This document shows, one piece after another, positions 34,849-44,341 of a stretch of DNA of 64,000 nt (position 1 is the stretch's first letter; every line of letters begins with the position of its first letter). The notes beneath the pieces were generated by a model. It was not told where the DNA came from. It made no database searches and was given only the letters and a program-made list of their open reading frames with translations. This DNA is from Vibrio porteresiae DSM 19223 (GTDB lineage: Bacteria; Pseudomonadota; Gammaproteobacteria; Enterobacterales; Vibrionaceae). The stretch covers positions 1,240,001 to 1,304,000 of the forward strand of contig NZ_AP024895.1 in NCBI RefSeq assembly GCF_024347055.1, written 5' to 3'. The translations under genes and the position numbers were made by a program.

Positions 34849-36261
34849 ATGACTCGTCAACTTGCCATCGACAGTGTGACTGAATATTTTGAATCAGGGG
34901 CTTTTTTACGCCTGCTGACTGAACGTGTTGCGGTGCACAGTGAAAGCCAAACCCCAGCGGGTTACCCAGCGCTAACCGATTATCTTAAGTCGCAAATGAT
35001 CCCTTATTTGCAGCAGATGGGCTTTGCGTGCGAGATATTGCCCAACCCAGGGGCGGATGACCCGATGGCATGGCCGCTGTTACTTGCTGAACGGATTGAA
35101 GACCCCGAAAAAATCACGCTACTCACCTACGGTCATGGTGATGTGGTGCGTGGCTATGATGAGCAGTGGCGCGAGGGGTTAAAACCTTGGCAACTGACTG
35201 TGGATGGTGATTTCTGGTATGGCCGCGGCACAGCGGATAACAAAGGCCAGCACAGCGTGAATTTAGCCGCGCTGAAAAATCTGCTCGATGTGAAAGGTGA
35301 GCTGGGCTTTAACGTCAAAGTGTTGCTAGAGATGGGGGAAGAAGCTGGCTCTCCGGGGCTCGACCTTTTTTGTCAGCAATACAAAGATCGCCTAGCAGCG
35401 GATCTTTTCATCGCCTCTGATGGCCCTCGGGTAGGCGCTGATTATCCCACTCTCTTTTTGGGCTCACGTGGCTCGCTCAATTTTGATTTGACCGTCAAAG
35501 CACGGGAAGGCTCACACCACTCAGGTAACTGGGGCGGATTGCTCTCGAATTCGGCAACACGATTGATGAACGCGTGGAGTTCCATGGTCGATGCCAACGG
35601 ACGTATCTTAGTGCCGGATCTTTTACCCAGCTCTCTGCCTGACGCGGTGCGTGAGGCAGTGAAACACATTCCTGTTGGCGCTGGTGCCAATGACCCTGAA
35701 TTATCAGCCCATTGGGGCGAACCAGGCTTAACACCTGCCGAGCGTGTGTTTGGTTGGAATACGCTAGAAATCTTGGCCTGCCATGCCGGTAACCCAGAGG
35801 CGCCAGCCAATGCGATTCCGGGCAAAGCCAGTTTGCATGGTCAGCTGCGTTATGTGGTGGGCAGCCAAGCCGATCGTTTTATTGATATTATCCGCGAACA
35901 TTTAGTGGCACACGGTTTTGACGATGTGGCAGTGACCACCAGTGGTGTGGTGCAGATGGAGGCGACCCGTCTTGACCCTACCGACCCATGGGTTGAGTGG
36001 GCGATGAGCTCAATTTTAACCACCACTGGCCAACCCGCCTCACTGATTCCTAACCTCGGTGGGTCACTACCGAATGCGAGCTTTGCCATTACCTTAGGCC
36101 TACCTACTTTGTGGATCCCGCACTCTTATCCAGCGTGTTTGCAACACGGCCCGAACGAACACTGTTTGGGATCGGTGATGAAACAATCTTTGCAAATCAT
36201 GACCGGGGTATTTTGGGATCTAGCAGAAAATGGTCAACAAATTAAGGAGATGCGTCAATGA
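34849..36261 (+). CDS. M20-family metallopeptidase (dipeptidase-like)
   Basis: 470-aa cytosolic zinc peptidase. Metal-binding motifs are visible in order: TYGHGDVV, WYGRGTADNKGQ with the bridging Asp, and EMGEEAGSPG with the catalytic Glu pair. A dimerisation domain follows (about 205-340). AAGGAG lies seven bases before the ATG at 34849; an open frame back to 34771 runs through the intercistronic hairpin. It follows the transporter genes and overlaps the next peptidase by four bases (ATGA), so it probably processes the imported substrate. Confidence 0.9.
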   Translation: MTRQLAIDSVTEYFESGAFLRLLTERVAVHSESQTPAGYPALTDYLKSQMIPYLQQMGFACEILPNPGADDPMAWPLLLAERIEDPEKITLLTYGHGDVVRGYDEQWREGLKPWQLTVDGDFWYGRGTADNKGQHSVNLAALKNLLDVKGELGFNVKVLLEMGEEAGSPGLDLFCQQYKDRLAADLFIASDGPRVGADYPTLFLGSRGSLNFDLTVKAREGSHHSGNWGGLLSNSATRLMNAWSSMVDANGRILVPDLLPSSLPDAVREAVKHIPVGAGANDPELSAHWGEPGLTPAERVFGWNTLEILACHAGNPEAPANAIPGKASLHGQLRYVVGSQADRFIDIIREHLVAHGFDDVAVTTSGVVQMEATRLDPTDPWVEWAMSSILTTTGQPASLIPNLGGSLPNASFAITLGLPTLWIPHSYPACLQHGPNEHCLGSVMKQSLQIMTGVFWDLAENGQQIKEMRQ

Positions 36262-37424
36262 GTGACACCAATAAAATGATGACCTTCGTTAGTGAATGGT
36301 TGCAAGAGCAGTACGAACCGATGCGCCAATTACTGCAAGAGTTGGTGGATATCGACTCATACAGCCTTAATGAACCGGGGCGTCTTGCTGTGGCGCAACG
36401 GGTGATTAAGCAGTTAACCGATGCTGGGATTGATGCTGCATTGCTTACCGATCATGAAACCTACGCAGTCAAAGCGTGTGTTGGCGACCCAAGTGCGGCT
36501 CCTGTGGTACTTTCTGGGCATATGGACACGGTATTTCCGACTGGTGAAGTATTAAAACGCCCTTACACTGAGCAAGATGGCAAGGCGATGGGCCCAGGTG
36601 TGACTGATATGAAAGCGGGCATTGTGATGAACTGCTTTATCTTGCAAGCCTTTCACCACTACCAAATGGCCAGTGGTAAAACCCTGCCATTGCAATTGAT
36701 GCTGCTGGCAACTACTGATGAAGAGATTGGATCGCCACAAGGGCGACACGTTATCTATCAACACGTGGAAGGGGCTAAGGCGGTGTTTAATGCTGAACCG
36801 GGACGTATCTCGGGTAACGTGGTTAACGCCCGTAAAGGTGGGGCAACGTACACATTTGAAGTGACAGGAAGAGCCGCACATGCGGGTGTGAGTCACCAAG
36901 ATGGGATCAGCGCCATTGGTATCTTGGCTGACCTGATTCAAAAGTTACATGCCTTAACCGATTACGATGCGGGCATCACCACCAACGTGGGGGTGATTAG
37001 TGGCGGCACAACACCCAATACGGTAGCGCAATACGCCAGTGCGAAATTGGATGTCCGGTATCTCACTGCAACACAAGGGGAGTGGCTAGAAGAGCAAATC
37101 ACCCAATGTGTTACTGCGGCGCAGCGAGCAAACTCGACTATCGCTTGGCATAAAAATGCGGGCTTTGTTCCCTTTGAAGAGCCGATGAGCCGTTCATTGT
37201 TGAGTCTGTATAAAGAAGAAGCGCTAGCGCTCGGTATTACCGTAGATGGGGAGTTTACCGGAGGCTGCTCGGATGCCGGCTGGACCTCTTCGATGGGCAT
37301 TCCAACGCTTTGCGCAACGGGCCCGGTGGGTGGTTATGCTCATACGGAGCGGGAATTTTGTGACTTAACTACCTTTGTACCTCGCGCACTGATTGTTGCG
37401 CGTTGCTGCTGTGCGATTGGTTAA
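36258..37424 (+). CDS. M20-family peptidase, glutamate carboxypeptidase-like
   Basis: 388-aa enzyme of the ArgE/DapE/CPG2 family. Zinc motifs: SGHMDTVFP, GPGVTDMKAG and TTDEEIGSPQG, then EPGR and a C-terminal TEREFCDL. The lid domain (about 200-310) has GRAAHAGVSHQDGISAI. It overlaps the preceding peptidase by four bases. Two different M20 enzymes after one importer suggest stepwise trimming of a peptide, or hydrolysis of an N-acyl or gamma-glutamyl amino acid. The CCC run near the C-terminus (ARCCCAIG) is unusual. Confidence 0.88.
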   Translation: MSDTNKMMTFVSEWLQEQYEPMRQLLQELVDIDSYSLNEPGRLAVAQRVIKQLTDAGIDAALLTDHETYAVKACVGDPSAAPVVLSGHMDTVFPTGEVLKRPYTEQDGKAMGPGVTDMKAGIVMNCFILQAFHHYQMASGKTLPLQLMLLATTDEEIGSPQGRHVIYQHVEGAKAVFNAEPGRISGNVVNARKGGATYTFEVTGRAAHAGVSHQDGISAIGILADLIQKLHALTDYDAGITTNVGVISGGTTPNTVAQYASAKLDVRYLTATQGEWLEEQITQCVTAAQRANSTIAWHKNAGFVPFEEPMSRSLLSLYKEEALALGITVDGEFTGGCSDAGWTSSMGIPTLCATGPVGGYAHTEREFCDLTTFVPRALIVARCCCAIG

Positions 37425-37494
37425 GTTATTAAGTGTTGAGCCTTTAAGCGGTTAAGCTGGAGTGTTCATCACGTAATTAGAAACACTGTTTCAA

Positions 37495-37552
37495 AACCAG
37501 TTTACCGGCTGCGGTAAGCTGGTTATCATGCTTAGCAATCATTGTTGCTAAG
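37495..37552 (+). promoter_or_regulatory. Two hairpins in the 5' region of the YhcH-family gene
   Basis: AACCAG-TTTACCG pairs with CGGTAA-CTGGTT (37495-37524), and CTTAGCAA pairs with TTGCTAAG (37531-37552). The second stem ends on the AAGGAAG ribosome-binding site, so it could gate translation. No known riboswitch is recognised. Confidence 0.4.
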
Positions 37553-37561
37553 GAAGAAGTT

Positions 37562-38032
37562 ATGTTTATCGCGACCCAAGCGGAGTTGTCTTTTACTCGC
37601 GCCTTGCATCCTAAATTGGTTTCTCTCATCAACCAAGTTTTCGACAAAGTGAATAGTGGTTTAGAAGATGGACGTTATGCTCTCGAAGGAGATAACGCCT
37701 TTTTTATGCTCGTTCATGACCAAACTCACCCTATCAGTGAACGCATTCCTGAGTGTCACCGCCAATACCTTGATGTGCAATGTCTTTTGGAAGGTGAAGA
37801 GACGTTTGGTTACAGCACCCAACCCTTTACTGGTTTAGATAACGATATGTTGGCTGAGAAAGATTTGGCGTTCAGTCTGCAATTGCAAAACGAACGCTTT
37901 GTCACTCTAGGTGCGGGCGATTTGATTGTGTTCTATCCAGGTCAACCTCACCGTCCTCTTGTGGCTGGTAATGACACGCCAGCACCGATTCGTAAAGCCA
38001 TCATCAAAGTTCACAAAGATATCCTCATCTAA
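37562..38032 (+). CDS. YhcH/YjgK/YiaL-family protein
   Basis: 156-aa cupin-like protein of the YhcH/TabA/EbgC family (DUF386). HRQYLDVQCLLEGEE (65-79) and the C-terminal HRPLV with KAIIKVHKD are hallmark segments including the metal-binding His and Glu. Members are linked to sialic acid or sugar metabolism and to biofilm control, but the activity is poorly defined. It appears to be monocistronic, 137 bp after the M20 gene. Confidence 0.85.
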   Translation: MFIATQAELSFTRALHPKLVSLINQVFDKVNSGLEDGRYALEGDNAFFMLVHDQTHPISERIPECHRQYLDVQCLLEGEETFGYSTQPFTGLDNDMLAEKDLAFSLQLQNERFVTLGAGDLIVFYPGQPHRPLVAGNDTPAPIRKAIIKVHKDILI

Positions 38033-38072
38033 ACAACCGTTGCTACTCATGATCCAGTTCTGATAAGCAGAC

Positions 38073-38098
38073 CCTCTTTGCCAAAGATGGCAAAGAGG
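38073..38098 (+). terminator. Hairpin after the YhcH-family gene
   Basis: CCTCTTTGCCA pairs perfectly with TGGCAAAGAGG around an AAGA loop, 41 bp past the stop. The absence of a T tract makes intrinsic termination uncertain. Confidence 0.5.
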
Positions 38099-38184
38099 AG
38101 CTCATGGATGGGTTAATGCGAGTCAGCGTTTAGCATTGGCCTAAGACCTATATTTAGGAACAGTTAGTTAGAGTCTTGCTCTGT

Positions 38185-38238
38185 GCAAATCGCGTCATAA
38201 AAGCGTGTCGGTAATGATAAGCTTTTGGGGTGATTTGC
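38185..38238. other. Possible structured element in the long gap before dms operon 1
   Basis: Nested pairings GCAAATC/GATTTGC (38185-38191 and 38232-38238) and AAAAGC/GCTTTT (38199-38204 and 38221-38226) could form a two-stem RNA or DNA structure. I do not recognise it. The 38033-38906 gap is strongly AT-rich and otherwise holds only regulatory sequence. Confidence 0.3.
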
Positions 38239-38676
38239 AGACATCATCCTTTCCCAGCGAAAATCAGCCAATAGCTAAGAAGGTTATTTGGGTATATCTA
38301 TTCATTTTTGGTTCATATCATTCATCTAATAACCACGGTTATTTAGTTATCATTTGATAATATTAAAACATAGAAAATATAGGTTATAGATACGAGAAAA
38401 ATGAGCCGAATTATCATTATTTAACCTGAGTAAAATAGTCTTTCTTTGTGTGGTTGCAAATTATTACACGTCGGTTAATTATTGTGCTTTATTTTTATAA
38501 CTGTATGATTTTATTATAAAGCCATGATTATTTATATTTTTTATAGCTGTTATTAGTATTACTTATAATGATAGATAAAATATTATACAACGTGTTTATT
38601 ATTGTCTATTTTAATTGAAATTAATTCTCATTACATACTTAAAATGGTGAATTTAATTAAGATTATTCGCATGCAG

Positions 38677-38690
38677 ATGATCTAAATCAT
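38677..38690. promoter_or_regulatory. FNR-like palindrome upstream of dms operon 1
   Basis: ATGATCTAAATCAT contains TGAT-N4-ATCA, the core of an FNR site (TTGAT-N4-ATCAA). It is 217 bp upstream of dmsA1. A matching site stands before the second operon, which supports anaerobic control; direct proof is lacking. Confidence 0.55.
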
Positions 38691-38906
38691 ATATCTGAGC
38701 CCTGTTCATGGTTACGCTATTTTCATACAGATTGTTCATATTTTTAAATAATAAAAACCACATCATTTATTGCATCAATCTATTGAATTAAAACAAACGT
38801 TTTTCTTATACATCACCATATCGAGCGATGAGAGTAACCTGATTGTGAATGCGCTCATTCCTCCTTATGGACCAGATGTCATTGGGGTTATTAAGCGGAG
38901 TATTCC

Positions 38907-41324
38907 ATGAGCAAGTTGTCCTTCCTCAACGTCGAAACCACACGACGTAAACTACTCGAGTATTCAGGGAAGATCGGTGCAGGTTCTGCATTGCTTTCTA
39001 CACTCACCACTTTACCATTTTCCAAAAAAGCCTTGGCACAGTCAGTGGCACTACAATCTGGTGTGACTTACAAACACAGCGCTTGCTTAGTGAACTGTGG
39101 TAGTCGTTGTGCACTGCGTGTACGAGTTGAAAATGATCGTATCGTTCAAGTTGAACCTGAATTACCAACCGATGAAAGCGTGTTCGGTGAACACACTATT
39201 CGTCCTTGTTTACGTGGTCGTTCTAACAAATTTCGCGTATATAACCCAGACCGTTTGAAATACCCAATGAAACGTATTGGCAAACGCGGGGAAGGCAAGT
39301 TTAAACGTATCTCTTGGGAAGAAGCGACGCAGTACATTGCTGCAGAGATCGAACGTATCAGCAATAAATACGGTAACGAAGCGATCTTCTACCAATACGG
39401 CACTGGCGCGTTTTACCACACTCAAGGTCGCCCAGCATGGAAACGTCTGTTGGCGTGTGCTGGTGGTTACATGGATTACTTCAATACTTATTCCACTGCG
39501 CAAATCGCTAAAGCGACTACTTACACTTACGGTAAGTACGAAGGGGCGAACTTTACTCAAATCGCTCACTCTGATTTGGTTGTGCTGTTCGGTCTGAACG
39601 TTTCGGAAACTCGTATGTCTGGCGGCGGTCAGGTAGAAGAGCTACGTCGTGCATTGGAAAAATCTCACGCTCGCGTGATTGTCATCGACCCACGTTACAC
39701 CGATTCTGCTGTGGTAGAAAATGCTGAGTGGATTCCGATTCGCCCAACCGCGGATGCGGCATTGGTTGCAGCTTTGGTGCACACCATGATTGGTGAAGAC
39801 CTTATCGACGAAGATCAAATCAACAAGTACGCAGTAGGTTACAGTGCGGCAACATTGCCAGCATCAGCGAAGAAAAACGCGAGCTACAAAGATTACGTGC
39901 TAGGCCAAGGTGATGACGGTATTGAGAAGACACCTGAATGGGCTTCCGCTATCACGGGTATTCCTGTTGCTCGTATCAAACAGCTGGCACGTGAAATCGC
40001 GAGCGCGAAAGCGGCGTATATTTGTCAAGGTTGGGGGCCGCAACGTCATGGTAACGGTGAGCAAACCGTTCGTGCGATTCAAATTTTACCCATCATCGCC
40101 AACCAATTTGGTCGCTTAGGTACTAACAACGGTAACTGGCCACACGGTCCAAACTACAAAGTGCCTTATTTGCCTTCGCCAGCAAACAAAGTGGCGATTA
40201 AGATCCCAGTGTACGTGTGGACTGATGCGATTGCGCATCCAGAAACCATCACTGCCAATACTCACGACTTGAAAGGTGCGGACAAGTTAAACGTGGGTAT
40301 CAAGATGATCGTCAACCAAGCAGGCAACGTGTTGGCTAACCAACATGGCCAGCTCAACCGTACTCGTGAAATTCTTGAAGACGATACTTTGTGTGAAACC
40401 ATCATCGTGATTGATAACCACATGACGGCAACAGCGAAGTTTGCTGACATTTTGTTACCTGAAACTGCGTATCTGGAATCAAGTGACCTAGTAGGTAACT
40501 CACATGCTGGTGCGCACCAATACATGATCTCAATGGAGAACACCATTACTCCAATGTGGGAATGTCGCAGTACTTATGATCTGTGTGCGGATATTGCTCG
40601 CCATCTGGGTATTGAAGAGCAGTTCACTGAAGGTCGCACTCAAGCACAGTGGGTAGAATTGCATTACGAACAAGTACGTAAAGCGCGTCCTCATTTGCCA
40701 CCATTTGAGCAAGTTCGTGGTACAGGTATTGTGGAGCAGTTCCTCTCTCCAGAAGCAATGAAACCAGTAATGGGTGAGTTCTTCGCTAACCCTGAAGCGA
40801 GCCCATTAACCACTCCAACCGGTAAAGTTGAGATCTATTCTGCAGCGCTACAGCATTTGCAAGAGACTTGGACTCTACCTGAAGGTGACCGAATTCCAGC
40901 GATTCCTGAATTCTTAGCGGTGAAAGACACCATTTGGGACCAAGAGGTAGCGAACAAATATCCGCTACAACTATCGGGTTTCCATACTAAAGGTCATGCT
41001 CACTCAACTTACGCTAGCGTGGGTGTACTGAAAGAAGCGGTACCAAACCAAATTTGGACCAACCCCATTGACGCGCAAGAACGTGGCATCAAAAACAACG
41101 ACTTGGTCAAAGTGTATAACGATCGTGGCGTAGCGATGATTGAAGCAAAAGTCACGCACCGTATTTTGCCGGGCGTTACTGCGATGCCAGAAGGTGTTTG
41201 GTCAGTCGTGAAAAATGGCGTTGATATTGGCGGTTGCATTAACTCATTAACCAGTCACCGTTTATCACCTTTAGCAAAAGGTAACCCACAGCACACCAAC
41301 ATGGTTGAAATTGAGAAGGCTTAA
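38907..41324 (+). CDS. dmsA: DmsA-type molybdopterin oxidoreductase, paralogue 1
   Basis: 805-aa catalytic subunit of the DMSO-reductase family, exported by Tat. The leader has TTRRKLLEYSGK (11-22) and ends near ALAQ. Four cysteines for a [4Fe-4S] cluster are Cys60, Cys64, Cys68 and Cys101 (ACLVNCGSRCAL and PCLRGRS). Ser196 in YSTAQI is the likely molybdenum ligand. GWGPQRHGNGEQ and IRPTADAALV match DmsA/YnfE. GGAG precedes the ATG. It heads dmsABC with a chaperone and a NapF-like gene. The acceptor may be DMSO, an N-oxide or selenate-like compound; the sequence alone does not decide. Confidence 0.92.
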   Translation: MSKLSFLNVETTRRKLLEYSGKIGAGSALLSTLTTLPFSKKALAQSVALQSGVTYKHSACLVNCGSRCALRVRVENDRIVQVEPELPTDESVFGEHTIRPCLRGRSNKFRVYNPDRLKYPMKRIGKRGEGKFKRISWEEATQYIAAEIERISNKYGNEAIFYQYGTGAFYHTQGRPAWKRLLACAGGYMDYFNTYSTAQIAKATTYTYGKYEGANFTQIAHSDLVVLFGLNVSETRMSGGGQVEELRRALEKSHARVIVIDPRYTDSAVVENAEWIPIRPTADAALVAALVHTMIGEDLIDEDQINKYAVGYSAATLPASAKKNASYKDYVLGQGDDGIEKTPEWASAITGIPVARIKQLAREIASAKAAYICQGWGPQRHGNGEQTVRAIQILPIIANQFGRLGTNNGNWPHGPNYKVPYLPSPANKVAIKIPVYVWTDAIAHPETITANTHDLKGADKLNVGIKMIVNQAGNVLANQHGQLNRTREILEDDTLCETIIVIDNHMTATAKFADILLPETAYLESSDLVGNSHAGAHQYMISMENTITPMWECRSTYDLCADIARHLGIEEQFTEGRTQAQWVELHYEQVRKARPHLPPFEQVRGTGIVEQFLSPEAMKPVMGEFFANPEASPLTTPTGKVEIYSAALQHLQETWTLPEGDRIPAIPEFLAVKDTIWDQEVANKYPLQLSGFHTKGHAHSTYASVGVLKEAVPNQIWTNPIDAQERGIKNNDLVKVYNDRGVAMIEAKVTHRILPGVTAMPEGVWSVVKNGVDIGGCINSLTSHRLSPLAKGNPQHTNMVEIEKA

Positions 41325-41328
41325 GTAA

Positions 41329-41958
41329 ATGAAACAATTAGGATTTTATATTGATACTTCCCGTTGTTCAGGCTGCAAAACCTGTCAGGTGAGTTGTAAA
41401 GACAAAAACAACATCGATGTTGGTCGCAAATTCCGCCGTGTTTACGAATACGGTGGCGGTAGCTGGGAAAAAGTCGATAACGCATGGCAACACAATACAT
41501 TTGCTTACTATGCCTCTATCTCTTGTAACCATTGTGATGAGCCTGCGTGTGTGAAAGGTTGCCCAACTGGCGCGATGCACAAACGTGAAGATAACGGCAT
41601 TGTTTTGGTAAACCAAGACGTGTGTATTGGTTGTCGTTACTGTGAAATGCGCTGCCCATATGGCGCGCCACAATTCGATGAAGAGAAGAAAGTAATGTCA
41701 AAATGCGACGGCTGTTTAGACCGTCTGCAACAAGGCCTAAACCCAGTGTGTATGGACTCTTGTCCACAACGCGCAATTGAGTTCGGTCCAATTGACGAAC
41801 TGCGTGCCAAGTATGGTCATGAATGCGATATCGCGCCGCTGCCTTCATCGTCTTTGACTCATCCCAACTTGATTATTAAACCGCATGCAAAAGCGGTTGC
41901 TAACACCGAGAACCGTTTCGGGGAATTGCAAAACCCTAAGGAAGTGAAACATGCATGA
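41329..41958 (+). CDS. dmsB: DmsB-type iron-sulfur electron-transfer subunit, paralogue 1
   Basis: 209-aa ferredoxin-like subunit with four cysteine groups for [4Fe-4S] clusters: CSGCKTCQVSC near the N-terminus, CNHCDEPACVKGCP, CIGCRYCEMRCP and CDGCLDRLQQGLNPVCMDSC. It relays electrons from the membrane anchor to DmsA. It starts 4 bp after dmsA and overlaps dmsC by 8 bp. The tail (FGELQNPKEVK) is shared with the second copy. Confidence 0.95.
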   Translation: MKQLGFYIDTSRCSGCKTCQVSCKDKNNIDVGRKFRRVYEYGGGSWEKVDNAWQHNTFAYYASISCNHCDEPACVKGCPTGAMHKREDNGIVLVNQDVCIGCRYCEMRCPYGAPQFDEEKKVMSKCDGCLDRLQQGLNPVCMDSCPQRAIEFGPIDELRAKYGHECDIAPLPSSSLTHPNLIIKPHAKAVANTENRFGELQNPKEVKHA

Positions 41959-42730
41959 GTTACCGTTAGTTTTCTTCACCGTATTGGCACAAGCTTCAGC
42001 GGGTTTGTTGATCCTTAGCGTGTTGCATCAGCTACTCGGTGGGCGTCAGGTTCATTCCGCCACACTCTCCAAAGTCGGTATTGCGGCTTTGGTGATCGTG
42101 GGTGTGGCGGGATGCTCTGCGATTCTGCACTTAGGACGTCCATTCCGTGCAATGAATGCGTTGTTTGGTGTTGGCCGTTCGCCAATGAGTAATGAGATTT
42201 TCTCTTGTGCGGTTTACGGTGGTTTGTTGTTTGTCTCTTTGGCAGTGACCTATCTACGTCCAGCAATGGAAAAAGCACAGCTGTTGCTGCGCGTACTCAC
42301 CGCAGTGGCTGCCGTAGTATTACTGATTTTGATTCCAGCGGTATACACCATTGAAACCATTCCACAGTGGTCAACGTCATACACCTTGTGGCAAATGGTG
42401 TTGGCTGGCTTCACTGCAGGTGGTGCGCTAACGCTGATTTGGTTACCTTCACGTGTGAGCATGATGATCACTGTGGTTGCGACCTTGCTTAGTGGCATGA
42501 TGCTGCCTGGCTACATGGCACATCTAAGTGCAACAGCACCAGACATGCTGCAACACGGTATGGGTTTCTTTAATGCAAAAATGGCGTTGTATGTCATTGC
42601 GTTAGTGTTATCTGTGGTAGGCTTTGTCAAACAAAAAACCTCACTAGCGAGCATCGCAGCGGTGGCGTTTATTTTGGCAGAATTGGCGGGTCGTATTGCT
42701 TTTTATGACCTTTGGTCAATCGGCATGTAA
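41951..42730 (+). CDS. dmsC: DmsC-type membrane anchor, paralogue 1
   Basis: 259-aa inner-membrane quinol-oxidising anchor with eight hydrophobic segments, matching DmsC. HLGRPFRAMNALFGVGRSPMSNE is the conserved loop with the quinol-site His. It overlaps dmsB by 8 bp. The aligned region of the second copy carries a dispersed repeat that is absent here. Confidence 0.92.
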   Translation: MHELPLVFFTVLAQASAGLLILSVLHQLLGGRQVHSATLSKVGIAALVIVGVAGCSAILHLGRPFRAMNALFGVGRSPMSNEIFSCAVYGGLLFVSLAVTYLRPAMEKAQLLLRVLTAVAAVVLLILIPAVYTIETIPQWSTSYTLWQMVLAGFTAGGALTLIWLPSRVSMMITVVATLLSGMMLPGYMAHLSATAPDMLQHGMGFFNAKMALYVIALVLSVVGFVKQKTSLASIAAVAFILAELAGRIAFYDLWSIGM

Positions 42731-42759
42731 CTCGCCAAATAAGCGAAGCAAACTCAATC

Positions 42760-42779
42760 AAGGCGGGCTCGCCCGCCTT
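42760..42779 (+). other. Hairpin between dmsC1 and the chaperone gene
   Basis: AAGGCGGGC and GCCCGCCTT form a tight stem-loop 29 bp past dmsC. There is no T tract; it may lower downstream expression or protect the dmsABC message. Confidence 0.5.
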
Positions 42780-42796
42780 ATCGAAAAGGAAATGGT

Positions 42797-43387
42797 ATGA
42801 GCAAATTAGCTATTTTGCCTCGTCTTCTCGGTAGCTTAATGTACTTATCTCCGAGCAGCGAAACGAACCAAAGTTTATTCGAACAGCTTGATGTGCTAAC
42901 CGACGTATTTCCTTGGCATGAGGAAGCGCAAGTTAAACACTTGCTTGATGAGCTAATTCAGACGCGTGTATCCGCCACCGATTACACCTTCTCCGTATTG
43001 TTTGAAGGGCAGGGTGAGATGGTCGCGCCGCCTTGGGGTTCGGTCTACCAAGAGAAAGAAAACATTGTGATGGGTGAATCCACAGGTCGATGGGATCTGT
43101 TTGTGAAAACCTATGGCATGGAGCTAACCGACAAAATTGAACCCAACGATCAATACGGGTTAATGCTTTGGGCGATGGCAGCGCTGCTCGAAGATGGTCA
43201 AGAAGAAGCGGTTGTTACCCTACTTGAGCAACATCTGCTGCCTTGGGCATATCGCTATCTCGAATTGCTTGCCACTAACCAAGAAAGCGCTTTTTACGCC
43301 GCATTGGCTCAGCTAAATACGCTGTTTTTACAGCAGCTTGAGCAACAAATGGCGCTATCACCAAACGTGGTGCAATTGTACAAATAA
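42797..43387 (+). CDS. TorD/DmsD-family molybdoenzyme chaperone
   Basis: 196-aa all-helical redox-enzyme maturation protein that binds Tat leaders and helps cofactor insertion. The family pattern is visible in MVAPPWGSVYQEKE (about 73-86) and EQHLLPWAYRYLELL (about 147-161). It lies in operon 1 only; operon 2 has no chaperone gene, so one protein may serve both DmsA paralogues. AAAGGAAATGGT precedes the ATG. Confidence 0.88.
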   Translation: MSKLAILPRLLGSLMYLSPSSETNQSLFEQLDVLTDVFPWHEEAQVKHLLDELIQTRVSATDYTFSVLFEGQGEMVAPPWGSVYQEKENIVMGESTGRWDLFVKTYGMELTDKIEPNDQYGLMLWAMAALLEDGQEEAVVTLLEQHLLPWAYRYLELLATNQESAFYAALAQLNTLFLQQLEQQMALSPNVVQLYK

Positions 43388-43447
43388 AGCAAAATAACGG
43401 GGACAGTCGCCTTTGCGACTGTGCTTGTCACTGATGAGGAGAGCAAC

Positions 43448-43918
43448 ATGACGCAATTTGATCCAAGCCGCCGAGCACTTTTTCGTCGCTTGACCTCCGT
43501 TCCGGCTTCGTTGCCTTCAGAAGTAAGTTTTGCTCGACCACCTCATGCCAAAGCGGAAGTCGATTTTCTTGCTCTTTGCGCACAATGTGGTGAGTGCTTA
43601 AGTGCCTGCCCAACCAATGCGCTGACGCTGGTACAAGGTTTTCCGGTGCTATCAGCTCCAGAGCGTTGTGACAGCTGTATGGCGTGTACCACTGCTTGTC
43701 GTCATGGTGCATTAGATAAGGGCGGTTTGACACTGCGAGTCACTAGTCAATGTTCTCCAGCACTCGCAATATACTGTCAGAGCTGCCAAGAACAGTGTGC
43801 CTCTCAAGCGATTACTATCCAAGCGGGACACGCAGCACAAATTGATGCTGCACTCTGTAATGGATGTGCTGCTTGTATTCCATCTTGTGACTTTAATGCG
43901 ATTCAGATACTCAATTAG
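43448..43918 (+). CDS. NapF-like ferredoxin-type protein
   Basis: 156-aa cytosolic polyferredoxin. Four cysteine motifs are seen: CAQCGECLSACP, CDSCMACTTACR, CQSCQEQCASQ and CNGCAACIPSC. The N-terminal SRRALFRRL resembles NapF. The GAGGAG site supports the start at 43448; the frame opens at 43421. NapF proteins assist maturation of periplasmic nitrate reductase, and here it probably serves the Dms enzymes. The third motif (CxxCxxxCxxxA) departs from the usual CxxCxxCxxxCP spacing. Confidence 0.85.
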   Translation: MTQFDPSRRALFRRLTSVPASLPSEVSFARPPHAKAEVDFLALCAQCGECLSACPTNALTLVQGFPVLSAPERCDSCMACTTACRHGALDKGGLTLRVTSQCSPALAIYCQSCQEQCASQAITIQAGHAAQIDAALCNGCAACIPSCDFNAIQILN

Positions 43919-44341
43919 CAACAAAATAGGTGACTGGCTACGCTTTATTTTTATGCTTTACTGAAAATAAAATCCTTATATTTTTATAATTCTAATGTAA
44001 TAAGAAATTTTGAACCGTGTTGCTTATTTTTAATCATTGGTTTTTTGTGAATTTATTCACCGTATTTCTTGTTTATTTACACCGTGATTTCTCTAAAAAC
44101 TCCTCCACCATTTCTTCTGGGTTATTTGTTTTTTTTCACCATTTCCCTGTAATTCTGATTTTCCTATTTTTACCCTTAATTGTTGATAAAATGTAACTTT
44201 TATCTGATTTTGTCCCTGCGGATTTCTTATCTATCCCATTAGTGAATTATATAGCTCATATTTATTTTGTATATACAACTGAGTGAGCAAGATCGTATTT
44301 TTTATGATTCTATTTTGTATATAAAACTAATTTTATAGCAA

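Noticed and set aside
38033..38906. Possible small gene or tRNA in the 870-bp gap
   Set aside because: No frame with a ribosome-binding site and no cloverleaf pattern was found; only a hairpin, a possible two-stem structure and an FNR-like site.
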